A DNA stretch of 64,000 bases from an uncultured Sphingomonas sp. (GCF_937871615.1 NZ_CALMPA010000046.1:310001-374000); one strand, 5' to 3'; numbered from the stretch's first letter, positions 33,273 through 43,971 are shown. Numbers and translations: made by a program. Notes: generated by a model not told the origin, from the letters alone.

Positions 33273-34664
33273 CTATTTGCTGAGATCGGTCAGCAGCGAG
33301 CGATAGTAAATGACCCCGAGCGGGATGTTGTCGATCGGCGTCCGCTCATTAAGGCCATGCGCGAACTCATCCGATTCCTTGATGAACAACGGGCTGACGC
33401 CGTAGCTCGGGATGCCGACCGCGCGAAAGTGCATCGAATCGCTCGCGCCCGCCGACATGGATGGAAACACCGGCACGCCGGGCCGAACGATGCCGATCGC
33501 CTTCTTCACCGCGTTTACCAGATCGGGGCGCAGCGGCGACGCGTCCGTAGGGTTGGACCCTTCGGTGACATCGCTGAACTTCACGCCCGGATCGCCGGCG
33601 ACCTTTTCAAGCTCAGCCATCACGGCGGCGGGCTTCACGCCGGGGAAGATGCGGCAGTTGATGTTCGCCGTGGCGCGCTGCGGCAGCGCGTTGAGCGCAT
33701 GTCCGCCCGACACCATCGTCGGCACGCAGGTCGTGCCGATCTGGCCGACGAAGGCCGGGTTCGCCGCAAGTGTCTCGATCGCCTGCTCGTCCGCCGGATT
33801 GGCCGCGAACGCCTTCATCGCGGCGCCGATCTCGGGCGTCTGGAGCGGGGCAACACCCTCGAAATAGCCCTTGGTGATTGGCGACAGTTGCGGGGTGAAG
33901 CGATAGCCGCCGATCTTCACCAGCGCGGCAGACAGCTCCACGATCGCATTCACCTTGCGCGGCGCGGAGGAATGGCCGCCCGGATTGGTCACCTCCAGCC
34001 TGAAATCGGCATAGGTTTTTTCCGCCGCGCTGATCGTGAGATATTCGGCCTTGCCGCTTTCGCTGAGCTGGCCGCCGCCGCCATCGACGTTGAGCACCAT
34101 TTCCGCGATGCCCTTCATCTTGCCGGCGAGGATCGCGGAGGTTTTCATCGTCGTCTCCTCGTCGCCCGAGAAGGCCAGCACGATATCCCGCTTCGGCTTG
34201 TAGCCCGCGCGCTTCATGTCGATCACCGTCGCGGTGACGAGCGCCAGATCCATCTTCATGTCGCTCGCGCCGCGCCCGAAGATATAGCCGTTTTCCACGA
34301 CCGGCTTGAATGGATCGCGCTGCCAGTCGGCGGGCTTGGCCTCCACCACATCCATATGGCCGGAAATGACCAGCGCCTTCGCTTTCGGATCGGTGCCGCG
34401 CCAGCGCAGCATCAGATAGGCGGTGTCGTCGACCGGCTCGACGGTGATGTCCGTCGCCGGAAAACCCGCCTCGATAAACAATTGCTTGAGATAGGCGGCG
34501 AGTTGCGGGGTCTGGTTGCCGGGGCCTTGCACGCTGCGGAAGGCGATCGCGCGTTTGGTGATTTCCAGCGCGTTTTCAGCCGCGGAACCCGCCGGGGCAG
34601 GGGCCGCATGGGCCGCGCCGGAAAGGAGGAGGGAAAGGGTTGCCGCGAGTCCGATTCTGTTCAT
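33273..34664 (-). CDS. Exported M20 family metallopeptidase
   Basis: Zinc carboxypeptidase/aminoacylase-type enzyme, 463 residues. Signal peptide MNRIGLAATLSLLLSGAAHA. Zinc-site motifs: SGHMDVVEA, GRGASDMKMDLA and FSGDEETTMK, with a dimerisation domain around 220-330 (ADFRLEVTNPGGHSSAPRKVNA). AAAAGGTGGGG lies in front of the ATG. It probably removes C-terminal residues from peptides in the periplasm. Upstream is a structured leader with an 18-codon ORF and a terminator, described separately; it may regulate this gene. Confidence 0.9.
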   Translation of the reverse strand: MNRIGLAATLSLLLSGAAHAAPAPAGSAAENALEITKRAIAFRSVQGPGNQTPQLAAYLKQLFIEAGFPATDITVEPVDDTAYLMLRWRGTDPKAKALVISGHMDVVEAKPADWQRDPFKPVVENGYIFGRGASDMKMDLALVTATVIDMKRAGYKPKRDIVLAFSGDEETTMKTSAILAGKMKGIAEMVLNVDGGGGQLSESGKAEYLTISAAEKTYADFRLEVTNPGGHSSAPRKVNAIVELSAALVKIGGYRFTPQLSPITKGYFEGVAPLQTPEIGAAMKAFAANPADEQAIETLAANPAFVGQIGTTCVPTMVSGGHALNALPQRATANINCRIFPGVKPAAVMAELEKVAGDPGVKFSDVTEGSNPTDASPLRPDLVNAVKKAIGIVRPGVPVFPSMSAGASDSMHFRAVGIPSYGVSPLFIKESDEFAHGLNERTPIDNIPLGVIYYRSLLTDLSK

Positions 34665-34737
34665 GCCCCACCTTTTTATGTTGGTTTGGCGGGCAGGCTA
34701 ACGCGCGACCGGGAACGATGGAAGCCGTAAGCCTCCT

Positions 34738-34797
34738 AAAATCGTCAAAAATGAGAAGAGGTTGCCGGACACCCCCGAGGGGAGATGCCCGACAACC
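34738..34797 (-). terminator. Intrinsic terminator upstream of the M20 peptidase gene
   Basis: On the minus strand GGTTGTCGGGCA pairs with TGTCCGGCAACC (12 bp with two G-U pairs), topped by a CCCC-TCG-GGGG hairpin. It is followed by TCTTCTCATTTTT and then GATTTT. It lies about 75 nt before the peptidase ATG and ends the structured leader transcript, so it may act as an attenuator for the peptidase. Confidence 0.78.
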
Positions 34798-34803
34798 CCT
34801 AAA

Positions 34804-34843
34804 CATGGTCAGCGGCCGGAGAGCTCCAGCCCGGGAGACCATG
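34804..34843 (-). promoter_or_regulatory. Stem-loop in the leader RNA
   Basis: Minus strand CATGGTC pairs exactly with GACCATG, and the interval holds a second stem, GCTGGAG / CTCCGGC. The two hairpins lie between the 18-codon ORF and the terminator and give the leader a compact fold. Confidence 0.55.
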
Positions 34844-34911
34844 CGAGCCTCCATGCCGGTGGACCTTGCCGTTGTTTGGAGGAGGATACCCCCCGGCGCG
34901 GCCCGATGGCG

Positions 34912-34968
34912 TTAGAAGCGCGTCCCCCGAACGAACTGAACCGACCCCATTGCTGAACCATGAGACAT
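34912..34968 (-). CDS. 18-residue leader peptide with an extended Shine-Dalgarno
   Basis: Encodes MSHGSAMGSVQFVRGTRF. The ribosome site GAAAGGAGGTGATC is a full-length complement of the 16S rRNA 3' end with 7-nt spacing, far better than at any other gene in the window. No protein of normal size is found here. The transcript continues into hairpins and a terminator before the M20 peptidase gene, which fits either a translated leader that controls transcription, or a small protein-coding RNA. A CCTCCTCC stretch about 25 nt after the stop could pair with the ribosome site. Not a family I know. Confidence 0.55.
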   Translation of the reverse strand: MSHGSAMGSVQFVRGTRF

Positions 34969-35001
34969 CGGATCACCTCCTTTCGCTGGTTGAAGACGTA
35001 T

Positions 35002-35100
35002 GTGGCTTGGGCCACGGTTGTTATGTCGGCCCTCTGGTTGGGATAAACAAGTCTTGTATTTCAGGCATCTTTCGACGATCTTTGATGGCTGTCGCCTGAA
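35002..35100 (-). promoter_or_regulatory. 5' part of the leader: inverted repeats, likely promoter zone
   Basis: TTCAGGC (35060-35066) and GCCTGAA (35094-35100) form a 7-bp inverted repeat, and ACAAG-A-CTTGT forms a smaller palindrome around 35048-35058. GTGGC-TTGG-GCCAC at 35002-35015 is a perfect hairpin just upstream of the strong ribosome site. The patch is AT-rich relative to its surroundings. The promoter itself was not identified with confidence. Confidence 0.4.
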
Positions 35101-35116
35101 CTTCGTAACGACTCGA

Positions 35117-35644
35117 TCAGCCCCGGCAATCTTCGATAACGCGCCCGATTTCGGCATAGGTGGGGACGACCAGCACGGGCGCGCCTTCCTGCTGGATCGC
35201 CACGCGCCCACGGCTGAACGCCATCGCATCGAGCAACGGATCATTCACCGCCAGCGCCGCCGCGATATAGGGTTGCGCGCCGCCGGTCGGTTGCGTGGGT
35301 AACGAGCGGGTCGCGCTGCTGGTGCGCACCACCATCGGCGTGGTCGCCGCGCCGGCGCGCAACAGGTACATCCGCCGCTCCCCGCGATCGCAGCGCAGCA
35401 CGACGCTGACATCCCCGCCATCGCCAAACATGGCACGGGTGCCCCGGTTGTCCGCCGCGTAGCGCCAGGTGCCCGGCGTAAGCGGCCAGTCATTCCAGTC
35501 GCTCGCCAGCGGAGGCGGGGCGGCGACCGGCGGTGGCGCAGGGGGCGCAGCGATCGGCGCGCGCGTCGGCGGTGGCGCGCTGACGCATGATGCGAGCGCG
35601 AGCGTGGCGGCAAGGGCGGCGGCGAAATGAGGCTGAAGACGCAT
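35117..35644 (-). CDS. Putative lipoprotein, Pro/Ala-rich, unknown function
   Basis: 175 residues with a lipoprotein signal: MRLQPHFAAALAATLALASC, with Cys at position 20 in a LASC lipobox. A Pro-rich linker (PPPTRAPIAAPPAPPPVAA) follows, then a globular domain of about 120 residues with WPLTPGTWRYAADNRGTRAMF and LRCDRGERRMYLLRAG. Likely anchored to the outer or inner membrane facing the periplasm. An alternative start 72 bases upstream would bury the signal. I do not recognise the globular family. Confidence 0.8.
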   Translation of the reverse strand: MRLQPHFAAALAATLALASCVSAPPPTRAPIAAPPAPPPVAAPPPLASDWNDWPLTPGTWRYAADNRGTRAMFGDGGDVSVVLRCDRGERRMYLLRAGAATTPMVVRTSSATRSLPTQPTGGAQPYIAAALAVNDPLLDAMAFSRGRVAIQQEGAPVLVVPTYAEIGRVIEDCRG

Positions 35645-35786
35645 GGCCCGAAATATGACCAAGCCCGCGGGGCTTCTCAACCGGAACCGGCGTGGGGGCG
35701 TATCGGTTGAACGCATATGGAACGAATTTCGCGGATGCAGTTATCGGCGGGGGCGGCGTTCATGATCCACAAGCACACCGGACGGG

Positions 35787-35996
35787 TTGGGAAAAGGCTC
35801 TTGCGCCGCGTCGTTCAGCCTGCCGAAATTCGATCCGGCGCATCATCTCCATATCGTCACCATCGACCGGCGGATGCTGGAAAGCGGCCCAGGCTGGGCC
35901 AACAACGCGCCGGTCTTCGATCGGCTTTATGCCGATCGGGTCGCCGGTTATCATGGCGCGGCGCACGAGGATTTCACGCTGGGCGAAGGAGTGTGA
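35787..35996 (+). CDS. Small conserved-looking hypothetical protein, 5' end uncertain
   Basis: Codons after 35810 have strong GC third-position bias and give PKFDPAHHLHIVTIDRR, ESGPGWANNAPVFDRLYADR and a short tail. The only start in this frame is TTG. Coding-like words occur in the other two frames just upstream (MIHKHTG in one, TGWEKALAPRRSA in the next), which suggests that one or two small indels separate the real N-terminus from the rest. It may be an intact small gene, a frameshifted gene or a sequence error. A 46-residue gene follows after 4 nt. Confidence 0.45.
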   Translation: MGKGSCAASFSLPKFDPAHHLHIVTIDRRMLESGPGWANNAPVFDRLYADRVAGYHGAAHEDFTLGEGV

Positions 35997-36000
35997 TGAA

Positions 36001-36141
36001 ATGACCGAACAGAAAAAGAAGGAGAATGTCGTCGAGGAAACGCTGCACGAAATTTTCGTCGATCCCGATTCGCCCGCCAACCACAAATCCAAGAAGCCGC
36101 CCCAGACGATCCAGGGCGGCCCGCAGGACGACAAGAGCTGA
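36001..36141 (+). CDS. 46-residue charged hypothetical protein
   Basis: Starts MTEQKKKENVVEETLHEIFV, then a disordered, lysine- and proline-rich tail ending GGPQDDKS. AAGGAG lies upstream of the ATG and the codons have the local bias. No membrane segment. It is convergent with uvrB and 4 nt downstream of the uncertain small gene, so the two may be one transcript. Function unknown. Confidence 0.62.
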   Translation: MTEQKKKENVVEETLHEIFVDPDSPANHKSKKPPQTIQGGPQDDKS

Positions 36142-36162
36142 CGAGCGCGAGCGCGCGCGATT

Positions 36163-38352
<2,190 letters not shown>

Positions 38353-38413
38353 GTTCTCTATATGGACCGGACCGCGGCGTAGCGAAAGAGCGTCCGTCGC
38401 GGCTCCGGCGCGC

Positions 38414-39232
38414 TCAGAACAGGCCGAGCGCGGCGACTTCCTCCACGGTCAGATCAATCCCGAACATCAGGCTCAGGCGCATTCGATAAACGCGCGGATC
38501 GGTGATTTCGCCGCTGGTGTCGCCATCGCCTGAATGCCGGCGATAATTGCGATCCGTCAGCGTCGCGAAGCCGCGCGGCAGCACGATCGAGGCGATATTG
38601 ATTTGGGTGAAGCGGCTTTCCGGCGCGGTCGAGGTCCAGCGATTGCCGATCACGATATCGTTTTCGTACACGGAACGCAGATCGAAACTATATTGCTGCT
38701 GCCAACCGGCGCCCGCCCCGGTGCTGACCGTGGTTGCGGGCACGCCATCGCGCAGCAGCATCCAGCCGAATTCGTCGTCGCGCTCCAGCCGATGGCGCGT
38801 GCCGTCCGGCGCCTCCGTCTCCGCGCCATCGGCAAGCGGCATCACCGGGGCGAAGCTGCCGCCGAAGCCGGCATCGGCGATCCAGTCCTCCCCGTCGATC
38901 GTGACAAGCGACAGCGTATGGGTAAGCGGTTGCGGCTCGGCCATGCCCAGCCACACCCGCGCGAGCAGCCCACGCGCGGTGAACCCCAGCGCCTCAAGCG
39001 CATCGAGCAGCAGGCGATTCTGCTCGAAACAATAGCCGCCGCGCCGCCGGGTGACGAGCTTGTCGAACACCGATGCCGAATCGGTCGCGATGCCGCGCCC
39101 CAGCTTCACGTCGAGATTTTCGAACGGGATCGCGAGGCGGTGGGCGCGTTGGAGCATCGCGAGTCCATCGCGATCGGCGGCAGGCGCTTGGGGGAGATCG
39201 AGGCGGGCGAGATAGGCGGGGAGATCGAACAT
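38414..39232 (-). CDS. nat: Arylamine N-acetyltransferase
   Basis: Transfers acetyl from acetyl-CoA to arylamines, hydrazines or related substrates. 272 residues. Catalytic triad visible: Cys in [11 protein letters not shown], His in THTLSLVTI, Asp in ADAGFGGS, with [12 protein letters not shown] near the N-terminus. The start [13 protein letters not shown] matches the usual family beginning. A GTG at 39265 overlaps the upstream kinase stop (GTGA) and would add 11 residues; coupling makes that start possible. Xenobiotic detoxification or a biosynthetic acyl transfer is likely. Confidence 0.92.
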   Translation of the reverse strand: MFDLPAYLARLDLPQAPAADRDGLAMLQRAHRLAIPFENLDVKLGRGIATDSASVFDKLVTRRRGGYCFEQNRLLLDALEALGFTARGLLARVWLGMAEPQPLTHTLSLVTIDGEDWIADAGFGGSFAPVMPLADGAETEAPDGTRHRLERDDEFGWMLLRDGVPATTVSTGAGAGWQQQYSFDLRSVYENDIVIGNRWTSTAPESRFTQINIASIVLPRGFATLTDRNYRRHSGDGDTSGEITDPRVYRMRLSLMFGIDLTVEEVAALGLF

Positions 39233-39261
39233 CGCGCGGATATAGCGCAGCTTCGCGGCAA

Positions 39262-40329
39262 TCACACGATGGGCGTGTCTATCCTGCGCAGCGCGCGGCG
39301 GAACAGCGCGATCGCATGGGTGTGGAGCTGGTCGCCGATCGGCTTCGGGGTCAGGCCGGCGCAGGCGCGCGCATGGCTCCCCTCAAGGATCGCGCCGAGC
39401 TTGAAGCAGGCGAGCACGGCATACCAGCGCGCATCCGCCGCGCTGCGCCCGGTGGCGGAGAGATAGCGTTCGACGATCTCCGCGAGCGATGGAAAGCCGT
39501 CCCATGGGGTCACCGCGACGCGCTGATCGCCCTCCGCCGGATCGCGCCACGTAGCGGTCAGCCAGCCGAGATCGAGCAGCGGATCGCCGAGCGTTGCGAG
39601 TTCCCAATCGACGATCGCGGCGAGTTCGGGCGCGTCGGGACGAAACATCACGTTGGCGAGGTGAAAGTCGCCATGAATCAACCCGTTGCGCATCGTCGCC
39701 GGCCGGTTCGCCGCAAGCCAGTCACAGATCGCATCGACATCGGGGAGGGCGGCATAGCCCGTCCAGCCATCCAATTTCGCATAGCCATCGAGCTGCGCGC
39801 GCCAGCGCGGCACCTGTCGCTCGACCCAGCCGTCCGCCTTGCCGAAGCCGCCAAGCCCCACGCGATCGGGATCAATCCGCGAAAGCGCGACCGCCGCATC
39901 GACCATCGCCTCGCCCATCCGTCGCCGCATCGCGGGATCGCCTGCATGAAGCGCCGGGAGAGCGACCGTCGGGTTGAAGCCTTCGACCGGGTCCATGAGG
40001 TAGAATGCGGTGCCGAGAATGGCGGGATCGCCTTCGCCGGCGATAAAGCCGGGATGTGGGACATCGGAACCGGCGAGCGCGCCGAGCACCTTCATTTCGC
40101 GCCGCATCACTTCATCACTTTCGGGGCGCGGGCGCCGCGGTGGACGGCGCAGGACATAGCCGCGCCCCGCGCGATCGAAGCGCAGCAGGATGTTCTGCGT
40201 GCCGCCGCCAAGCGTATCCGCGCGCTCGATCGGCGCGCCGTTGCCCAGGCCCGCCCGATCCATCCAGCGGGCCAGCGCATCAAGGTCGATCAGTTCGCGC
40301 CATGCCTCGCGATCATGCGCCAGCGCCAC
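39262..40329 (-). CDS. APH-family phosphotransferase (ACAD10-like kinase domain)
   Basis: Kinase-fold protein of 355 residues. TLGGGTQNILLRF is the glycine-rich loop, LIHGDFHLANVMF holds the catalytic HGDxxxxN and IVDWELATLGDPLLDLG carries the metal-binding Asp. This is the branch found beside acyl-CoA dehydrogenases in the 4-hydroxy-fatty acid and acyl-CoA context, rather than an antibiotic kinase. It starts GTG after GGGAG. Divergent from the TetR gene, and followed by NAT with a GTGA overlap. Confidence 0.85.
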   Translation of the reverse strand: MALAHDREAWRELIDLDALARWMDRAGLGNGAPIERADTLGGGTQNILLRFDRAGRGYVLRRPPRRPRPESDEVMRREMKVLGALAGSDVPHPGFIAGEGDPAILGTAFYLMDPVEGFNPTVALPALHAGDPAMRRRMGEAMVDAAVALSRIDPDRVGLGGFGKADGWVERQVPRWRAQLDGYAKLDGWTGYAALPDVDAICDWLAANRPATMRNGLIHGDFHLANVMFRPDAPELAAIVDWELATLGDPLLDLGWLTATWRDPAEGDQRVAVTPWDGFPSLAEIVERYLSATGRSAADARWYAVLACFKLGAILEGSHARACAGLTPKPIGDQLHTHAIALFRRALRRIDTPIV

Positions 40330-40438
40330 GCGGCTCTCCCAGTTGTAAGTCGATTGAATTAGTAATTGCCGGCCCGGCGCGGGTCAATCATGCGGTGCCG
40401 CTTGCCGAACCGGGTGTCATCATCAATGGTGCCGCACG

Positions 40439-41098
40439 ATGAACGCCACCCGATCCCTTTCCGCCGGCCGAGGCGGCGCCACACGCAACGAGCTGAAACG
40501 CGCGGCGCGGCGTCTGTTCGCCGAACGCGGCATCGCGGCGACAGGAATGCGCGAGATCGTCGAGGCGGCGGGGCAGCGCAACGCGGCGGCGGTTCATTAT
40601 TATTTCGGCGGCAAGGACGATCTGCTGCGCGAATTGCTGATCGACGGGGCGGATCTGATTGATGTCGCGCGCCAGGCGCTGATCGACGAGGCGGAAGCGA
40701 ATGGCGTGCCCGATCTGCGCGCGATCGTCCGCGCGATGGTGATATCGAACGTCGATATCGTGGGCGAGGGGGGCGAGAACGAAACCTATTTCCGCTTCAT
40801 GATTAACGTGCAGAACGAGCGGCGGCAGCTTTTCACCGAAACGATGCCCGAGCATTCGGAAGGATATGCACGCTATATCGCCCATGTCCGGCGCCTGCTC
40901 GCCGATGTGCCGGAAGCGCTGATGCGACAGCGCATCCTTTATGCCGGGCTGGCGCTAGGCTCGTTGATGACCGCGCGCGAGGCCGCGCTCGATGCGAGCG
41001 ACAGTGGATATCATCCCTATTGGAGCGGCCAGCCGGCGATCGAGGGAATGATCGACGCGGTGGAGGCGATCCTCACCGGCCCCGCCACGCGAGCCTGA
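40439..41098 (+). CDS. TetR family regulator
   Basis: 219 residues with an N-terminal HTH (AARRLFAERGIAATGMREIVEAAGQRNAAAVHYYFGGKDDLL) and a ligand domain with a C-terminal TetR fold. It faces the APH kinase-NAT pair across a 109-nt gap and is the obvious candidate repressor of it. The gap contains an AT-rich patch TTGTAAGTCGATTGAATTAGTAATT, but no convincing perfect operator was found. Its 3' end overlaps the GNAT gene. Confidence 0.88.
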   Translation: MNATRSLSAGRGGATRNELKRAARRLFAERGIAATGMREIVEAAGQRNAAAVHYYFGGKDDLLRELLIDGADLIDVARQALIDEAEANGVPDLRAIVRAMVISNVDIVGEGGENETYFRFMINVQNERRQLFTETMPEHSEGYARYIAHVRRLLADVPEALMRQRILYAGLALGSLMTAREAALDASDSGYHPYWSGQPAIEGMIDAVEAILTGPATRA

Positions 41099-42161
41099 GC
41101 AACGGCGCCAGACGCGCCGGCAGCCCCGGACGCAGCAACAGCCAGTCGCGGATCATCGGCCCCGGCGTCGCGCCGATCACGCTCTTGTAGCCACTGTCGC
41201 CCGCGCCCCAATCCACGTGCGTGGTGCCGCGAGCCAGCGCATCGACGAGGTTACGGTAGTAGAGCAATTTCCCCGGCGAATGCTTGGCATAAGCGGGATC
41301 ATAACTGTTGGCGATCGCATAGCGCAGCCCGCCGACATCCAGATCGAACGAAAAGGCCGCCGGCTTGCCCGCTACCGTCAGCAGCGCACCGCGCATCATC
41401 TCCGCGAGCGTCGCGTCCTCCGCGAGTGAGCGCCAGAATGCGCCGTGCCCGATATCGGTGAACTTGGCGTCGCTGCCGTCGGTACGGTCGTTGATCCAGC
41501 TTGCCCGCTCGATGCTGGCGAGGGCGTCGAATGCCTCGGGCCAGTCGCCTCCCGAAAGAAAGCGCCAGTCCAGTTCGCCGTGCGCGCCGAGATGTTTTTC
41601 GTGAAAGCGGTTCTTGCGCAGCGTTGAATTGCGCGGCCATGTCCCTTCCGCGCGCGCCGCCGCCATATCCAGCAGGAAGCTTTGCGCGATGGTGCGCTCC
41701 ACGATCGCCCAGCCGCGCGCGCGCGCCGCCTCCACCAGCGGCGCGGCGGCGGGATCGCCCTGATAGACCGGGCCGATCCGTAGCGCGTTGACCTGCCGGG
41801 CCAATGCCGCGAGCGCCGCTTCCAGCACCTCCAGGCCGGCATTTTCCGCGATGGGGAAGCTCCTGAACGGCCAATAGCTTCCGGGCACCATCGCCAGCCT
41901 CAGCCACGCCGGCCCCGTCGCGATCATCGGCAGCGCGAGCGCGGGCACCTCCTCCGCGCTCACCAGCAGCGTGCGCGCCGCGCCGCCATAAGCCTTCAGC
42001 GCGGCGGCATACCATTGGTGGCGCAGGAAACGGTGCGTCGCGGGCGCCGCTTCCGCCACGATATCGAGCGCGGAGGCGAGGCCGTCGACGGTCTCGGTGC
42101 GCAGGATACGGGGCAGGCGGACGAACTGGTCGAGCGGCATCGGCTTGGTCATCTCATCCAT
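41073..42161 (-). CDS. GNAT/CelD-like N-acetyltransferase (acetyltransf_6 type)
   Basis: 362 residues built of two GNAT-like halves, as in FemABX and CelD-like proteins. The C-terminal half contains LRKNRFHEKHLGAHGELDW, then SYDPAYAKHSPGKLLYYRNL and THVDWGAGDSGYK, which is the common ending of this family. It probably transfers an acyl or aminoacyl group to an envelope sugar or lipid. No signal or membrane helix. It overlaps the 3' end of the convergent TetR gene by 26 bp. Confidence 0.82.
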   Translation of the reverse strand: MDEMTKPMPLDQFVRLPRILRTETVDGLASALDIVAEAAPATHRFLRHQWYAAALKAYGGAARTLLVSAEEVPALALPMIATGPAWLRLAMVPGSYWPFRSFPIAENAGLEVLEAALAALARQVNALRIGPVYQGDPAAAPLVEAARARGWAIVERTIAQSFLLDMAAARAEGTWPRNSTLRKNRFHEKHLGAHGELDWRFLSGGDWPEAFDALASIERASWINDRTDGSDAKFTDIGHGAFWRSLAEDATLAEMMRGALLTVAGKPAAFSFDLDVGGLRYAIANSYDPAYAKHSPGKLLYYRNLVDALARGTTHVDWGAGDSGYKSVIGATPGPMIRDWLLLRPGLPARLAPLLRLAWRGR

Positions 42162-42233
42162 GGGCTTAGGGTGCCAGGGTTACCAGCCCGTTGCCGCTTG
42201 CCTCCATTTGTCGCAGCGGGCATCCTGATCGCG

Positions 42234-42686
42234 GTGCTGCAATATTCCCCCGCCGTCTCGACGATCGCGCAGACGATCCAGCTTTCGCTCAGCCCGGTGT
42301 TCATGCTCGCGGGCATCGGCGCGCTGCTCAACGTGCTGACCGGCAGGCTCGCGCGGGTGATTGATCGCGCGCGCGTGCTCGAAGGGCTGCACCCGCGCTC
42401 GCAGGGGCCGGAACATGATCGCCACGTATGGGAATTGCGGCTGCTCGGCCGGCGCATCCAGATCATCAACCGGGCGCTGTTCCTCGCGGTTTCGTCCGCG
42501 GTGATGACCTGTGCGGTGGTCGCGTTGCTGTTCATCGCCGAACTCGCCACGCTGCATATCGGACAATTCGTCGCGATCGCCTTCGTCATGTCGATGCTGC
42601 TCCTGATCGCGGCGCTGATCTATTTCCTCGTCGAGGTGCGGATGTCGCTGAGCGCGGTGGAGGTGCGCGAGGAATTGCTGCAATAA
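42234..42686 (+). CDS. DUF2721 family membrane protein
   Basis: About 150 residues with three membrane segments and the family opening TIAQTIQLSLSPVFMLAGIGALLNV, then a charged loop NVLTGRLARVIDRARVLEGL and RRIQIINRALFLAVSSAVM. The family start normally precedes TIAQTI by about eight residues, so I chose the GTG at 42234; a TTG at 42198 is the alternative. Function of DUF2721 is unknown. The metallo-hydrolase gene begins about 55 nt downstream on the same strand. Confidence 0.75.
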   Translation: MLQYSPAVSTIAQTIQLSLSPVFMLAGIGALLNVLTGRLARVIDRARVLEGLHPRSQGPEHDRHVWELRLLGRRIQIINRALFLAVSSAVMTCAVVALLFIAELATLHIGQFVAIAFVMSMLLLIAALIYFLVEVRMSLSAVEVREELLQ

Positions 42687-42743
42687 CTGGCATCTGGCCG
42701 ATTGCCGCCCTATCTGCGTTCGACTTTTTCGAGGAGCTGGCGC

Positions 42744-43916
42744 TTGCCGATTTTCCTTAAGCTTGCCGGCACGGCGATGCTGTTCCTGTTCGTCACGGCC
42801 TGCCTCGCGATCACGATCATGCCGCGCTTCCTCGATCGCGTTTATTATGAAGGGCCGCGCAGCGACCATTTCGATGGCGCGCGTTTCTTCAATCCCGGCG
42901 CCGACGATGATACGTTCCGTATGCCGACGCAGGGCAGCCGCACCGGCTTCTTCTGGCGGTATTTCACCGGCAGCGATGGCCGCCCGGCGTGGCCGGCCAG
43001 CGTGCCCGTGACGCATGGAAAGCCCGAGCCGCGAGTCGAGGGCGAGCGGATGGTGGCGACATGGATCGGCCATGCGACGATGCTAATCCAGACGCAGGGG
43101 CTGAACATCCTGACCGATCCGATCTGGTCCGAACGGACCGGGCCGTTCGGCAGGGGGCCGAAGCGCGTCACCGCGCCGGGGGTGCGGATCGAGGATTTGC
43201 CGAAGATCGACCTGATCCTCGTCAGCCACAATCACTATGACCATCTCGACAAGCCGACGCTCAGGCAATTGTGGGAGCGCGATCGGCCGATGATCGTCAC
43301 CTCGCTCGGCAACGACAAGGTGATCGAATCGGTAGGGGCAAAGGCCCGCGCACTCGATTGGGGGCAGCGGCTGGCGATCCGGCCCGGCATCGAGGTGATC
43401 GTCGCGCGAAACCATCATTGGGGGAGCCGCTGGTTCACCGATCGCAACCGTGCCTTGTGGTCCGCCTTTGTCGTCAAGCTTCCGGCGGGGGGGAATATCT
43501 TCTTCGCCGGCGATACCGGGCTGGGGGACGGCAAATGGCCGGCCGAGGCGGCGGCGCTCGGCCCGGTGCGGCTCGCGATGATCCCGATCGGGGCGTTTCG
43601 CTTCGTCCCCGGCCAGATGGACACCGGGAGCCATATCGGCCCCGCCAACGCGATCCGCGTGTTCGATCGGCTTGGCGCCGCGCACGCCGTTCCGATCCAC
43701 TGGGGCACGTTTCGCCTGAGCTACGAAGCGCGCGAGACGCCGCCGGCGATGCTCACCGCGCTGATGCGGTGCACCGGCGGCGATGCGAGCAGGTTCGCCC
43801 CCGCAACTGTCGGCTCGCCGACCGACATCCCGCCTTATTCAGCCCCCGCGACGCGCCCGGATGAATCGCTGATCGACCCCTGCCTGAAGCGCTCGGAAAT
43901 CGCCGTGCTCAACTGA
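42744..43916 (+). CDS. Membrane-anchored metallo-beta-lactamase fold hydrolase (NAPE-PLD/UlaG-like)
   Basis: About 390 residues. N-terminal membrane helix (LAGTAMLFLFVTACLAITIMP), then an MBL fold: metal ligands in VSHNHYDHLD (HxHxDH), NHHWGSRW, and FAGDTGLGDG, with HWGTF later. The pattern matches bacterial proteins related to N-acyl-phosphatidylethanolamine phospholipase D, so a lipid phosphodiesterase is possible. GAGGAG with 7-nt spacing marks the TTG at 42744 as start; an upstream TTG in frame lacks a ribosome site. Periplasmic orientation is inferred. Confidence 0.85.
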   Translation: MPIFLKLAGTAMLFLFVTACLAITIMPRFLDRVYYEGPRSDHFDGARFFNPGADDDTFRMPTQGSRTGFFWRYFTGSDGRPAWPASVPVTHGKPEPRVEGERMVATWIGHATMLIQTQGLNILTDPIWSERTGPFGRGPKRVTAPGVRIEDLPKIDLILVSHNHYDHLDKPTLRQLWERDRPMIVTSLGNDKVIESVGAKARALDWGQRLAIRPGIEVIVARNHHWGSRWFTDRNRALWSAFVVKLPAGGNIFFAGDTGLGDGKWPAEAAALGPVRLAMIPIGAFRFVPGQMDTGSHIGPANAIRVFDRLGAAHAVPIHWGTFRLSYEARETPPAMLTALMRCTGGDASRFAPATVGSPTDIPPYSAPATRPDESLIDPCLKRSEIAVLN

Positions 43917-43949
43917 GGCGGCGATAGGTGAGACCGCGTTTGTCGGCCC

Positions 43950-43971
43950 GCCGATCAGTAGCCGATCAGTA
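43950..43971 (+). repeat. Perfect 11-bp tandem duplication
   Basis: GCCGATCAGTA occurs twice head to tail between the convergent metallo-hydrolase and TonB receptor genes. It may be a recent slippage event or a paired protein site; nothing in the sequence decides between these. Confidence 0.85.

Noticed and set aside
34970-34984. GATCACCTCCTTTC on the plus strand looks like the 3' end of 16S rRNA
   Set aside because: The bases before it do not match the end of 16S rRNA, and no other rRNA sequence is nearby. It is better read as an extended Shine-Dalgarno on the minus strand.
34809-35015. A 68-codon minus-strand frame through the leader region
   Set aside because: It starts at a GTG without a ribosome site and runs out of frame through the strong Shine-Dalgarno and the 18-codon ORF, which is the better-supported start.
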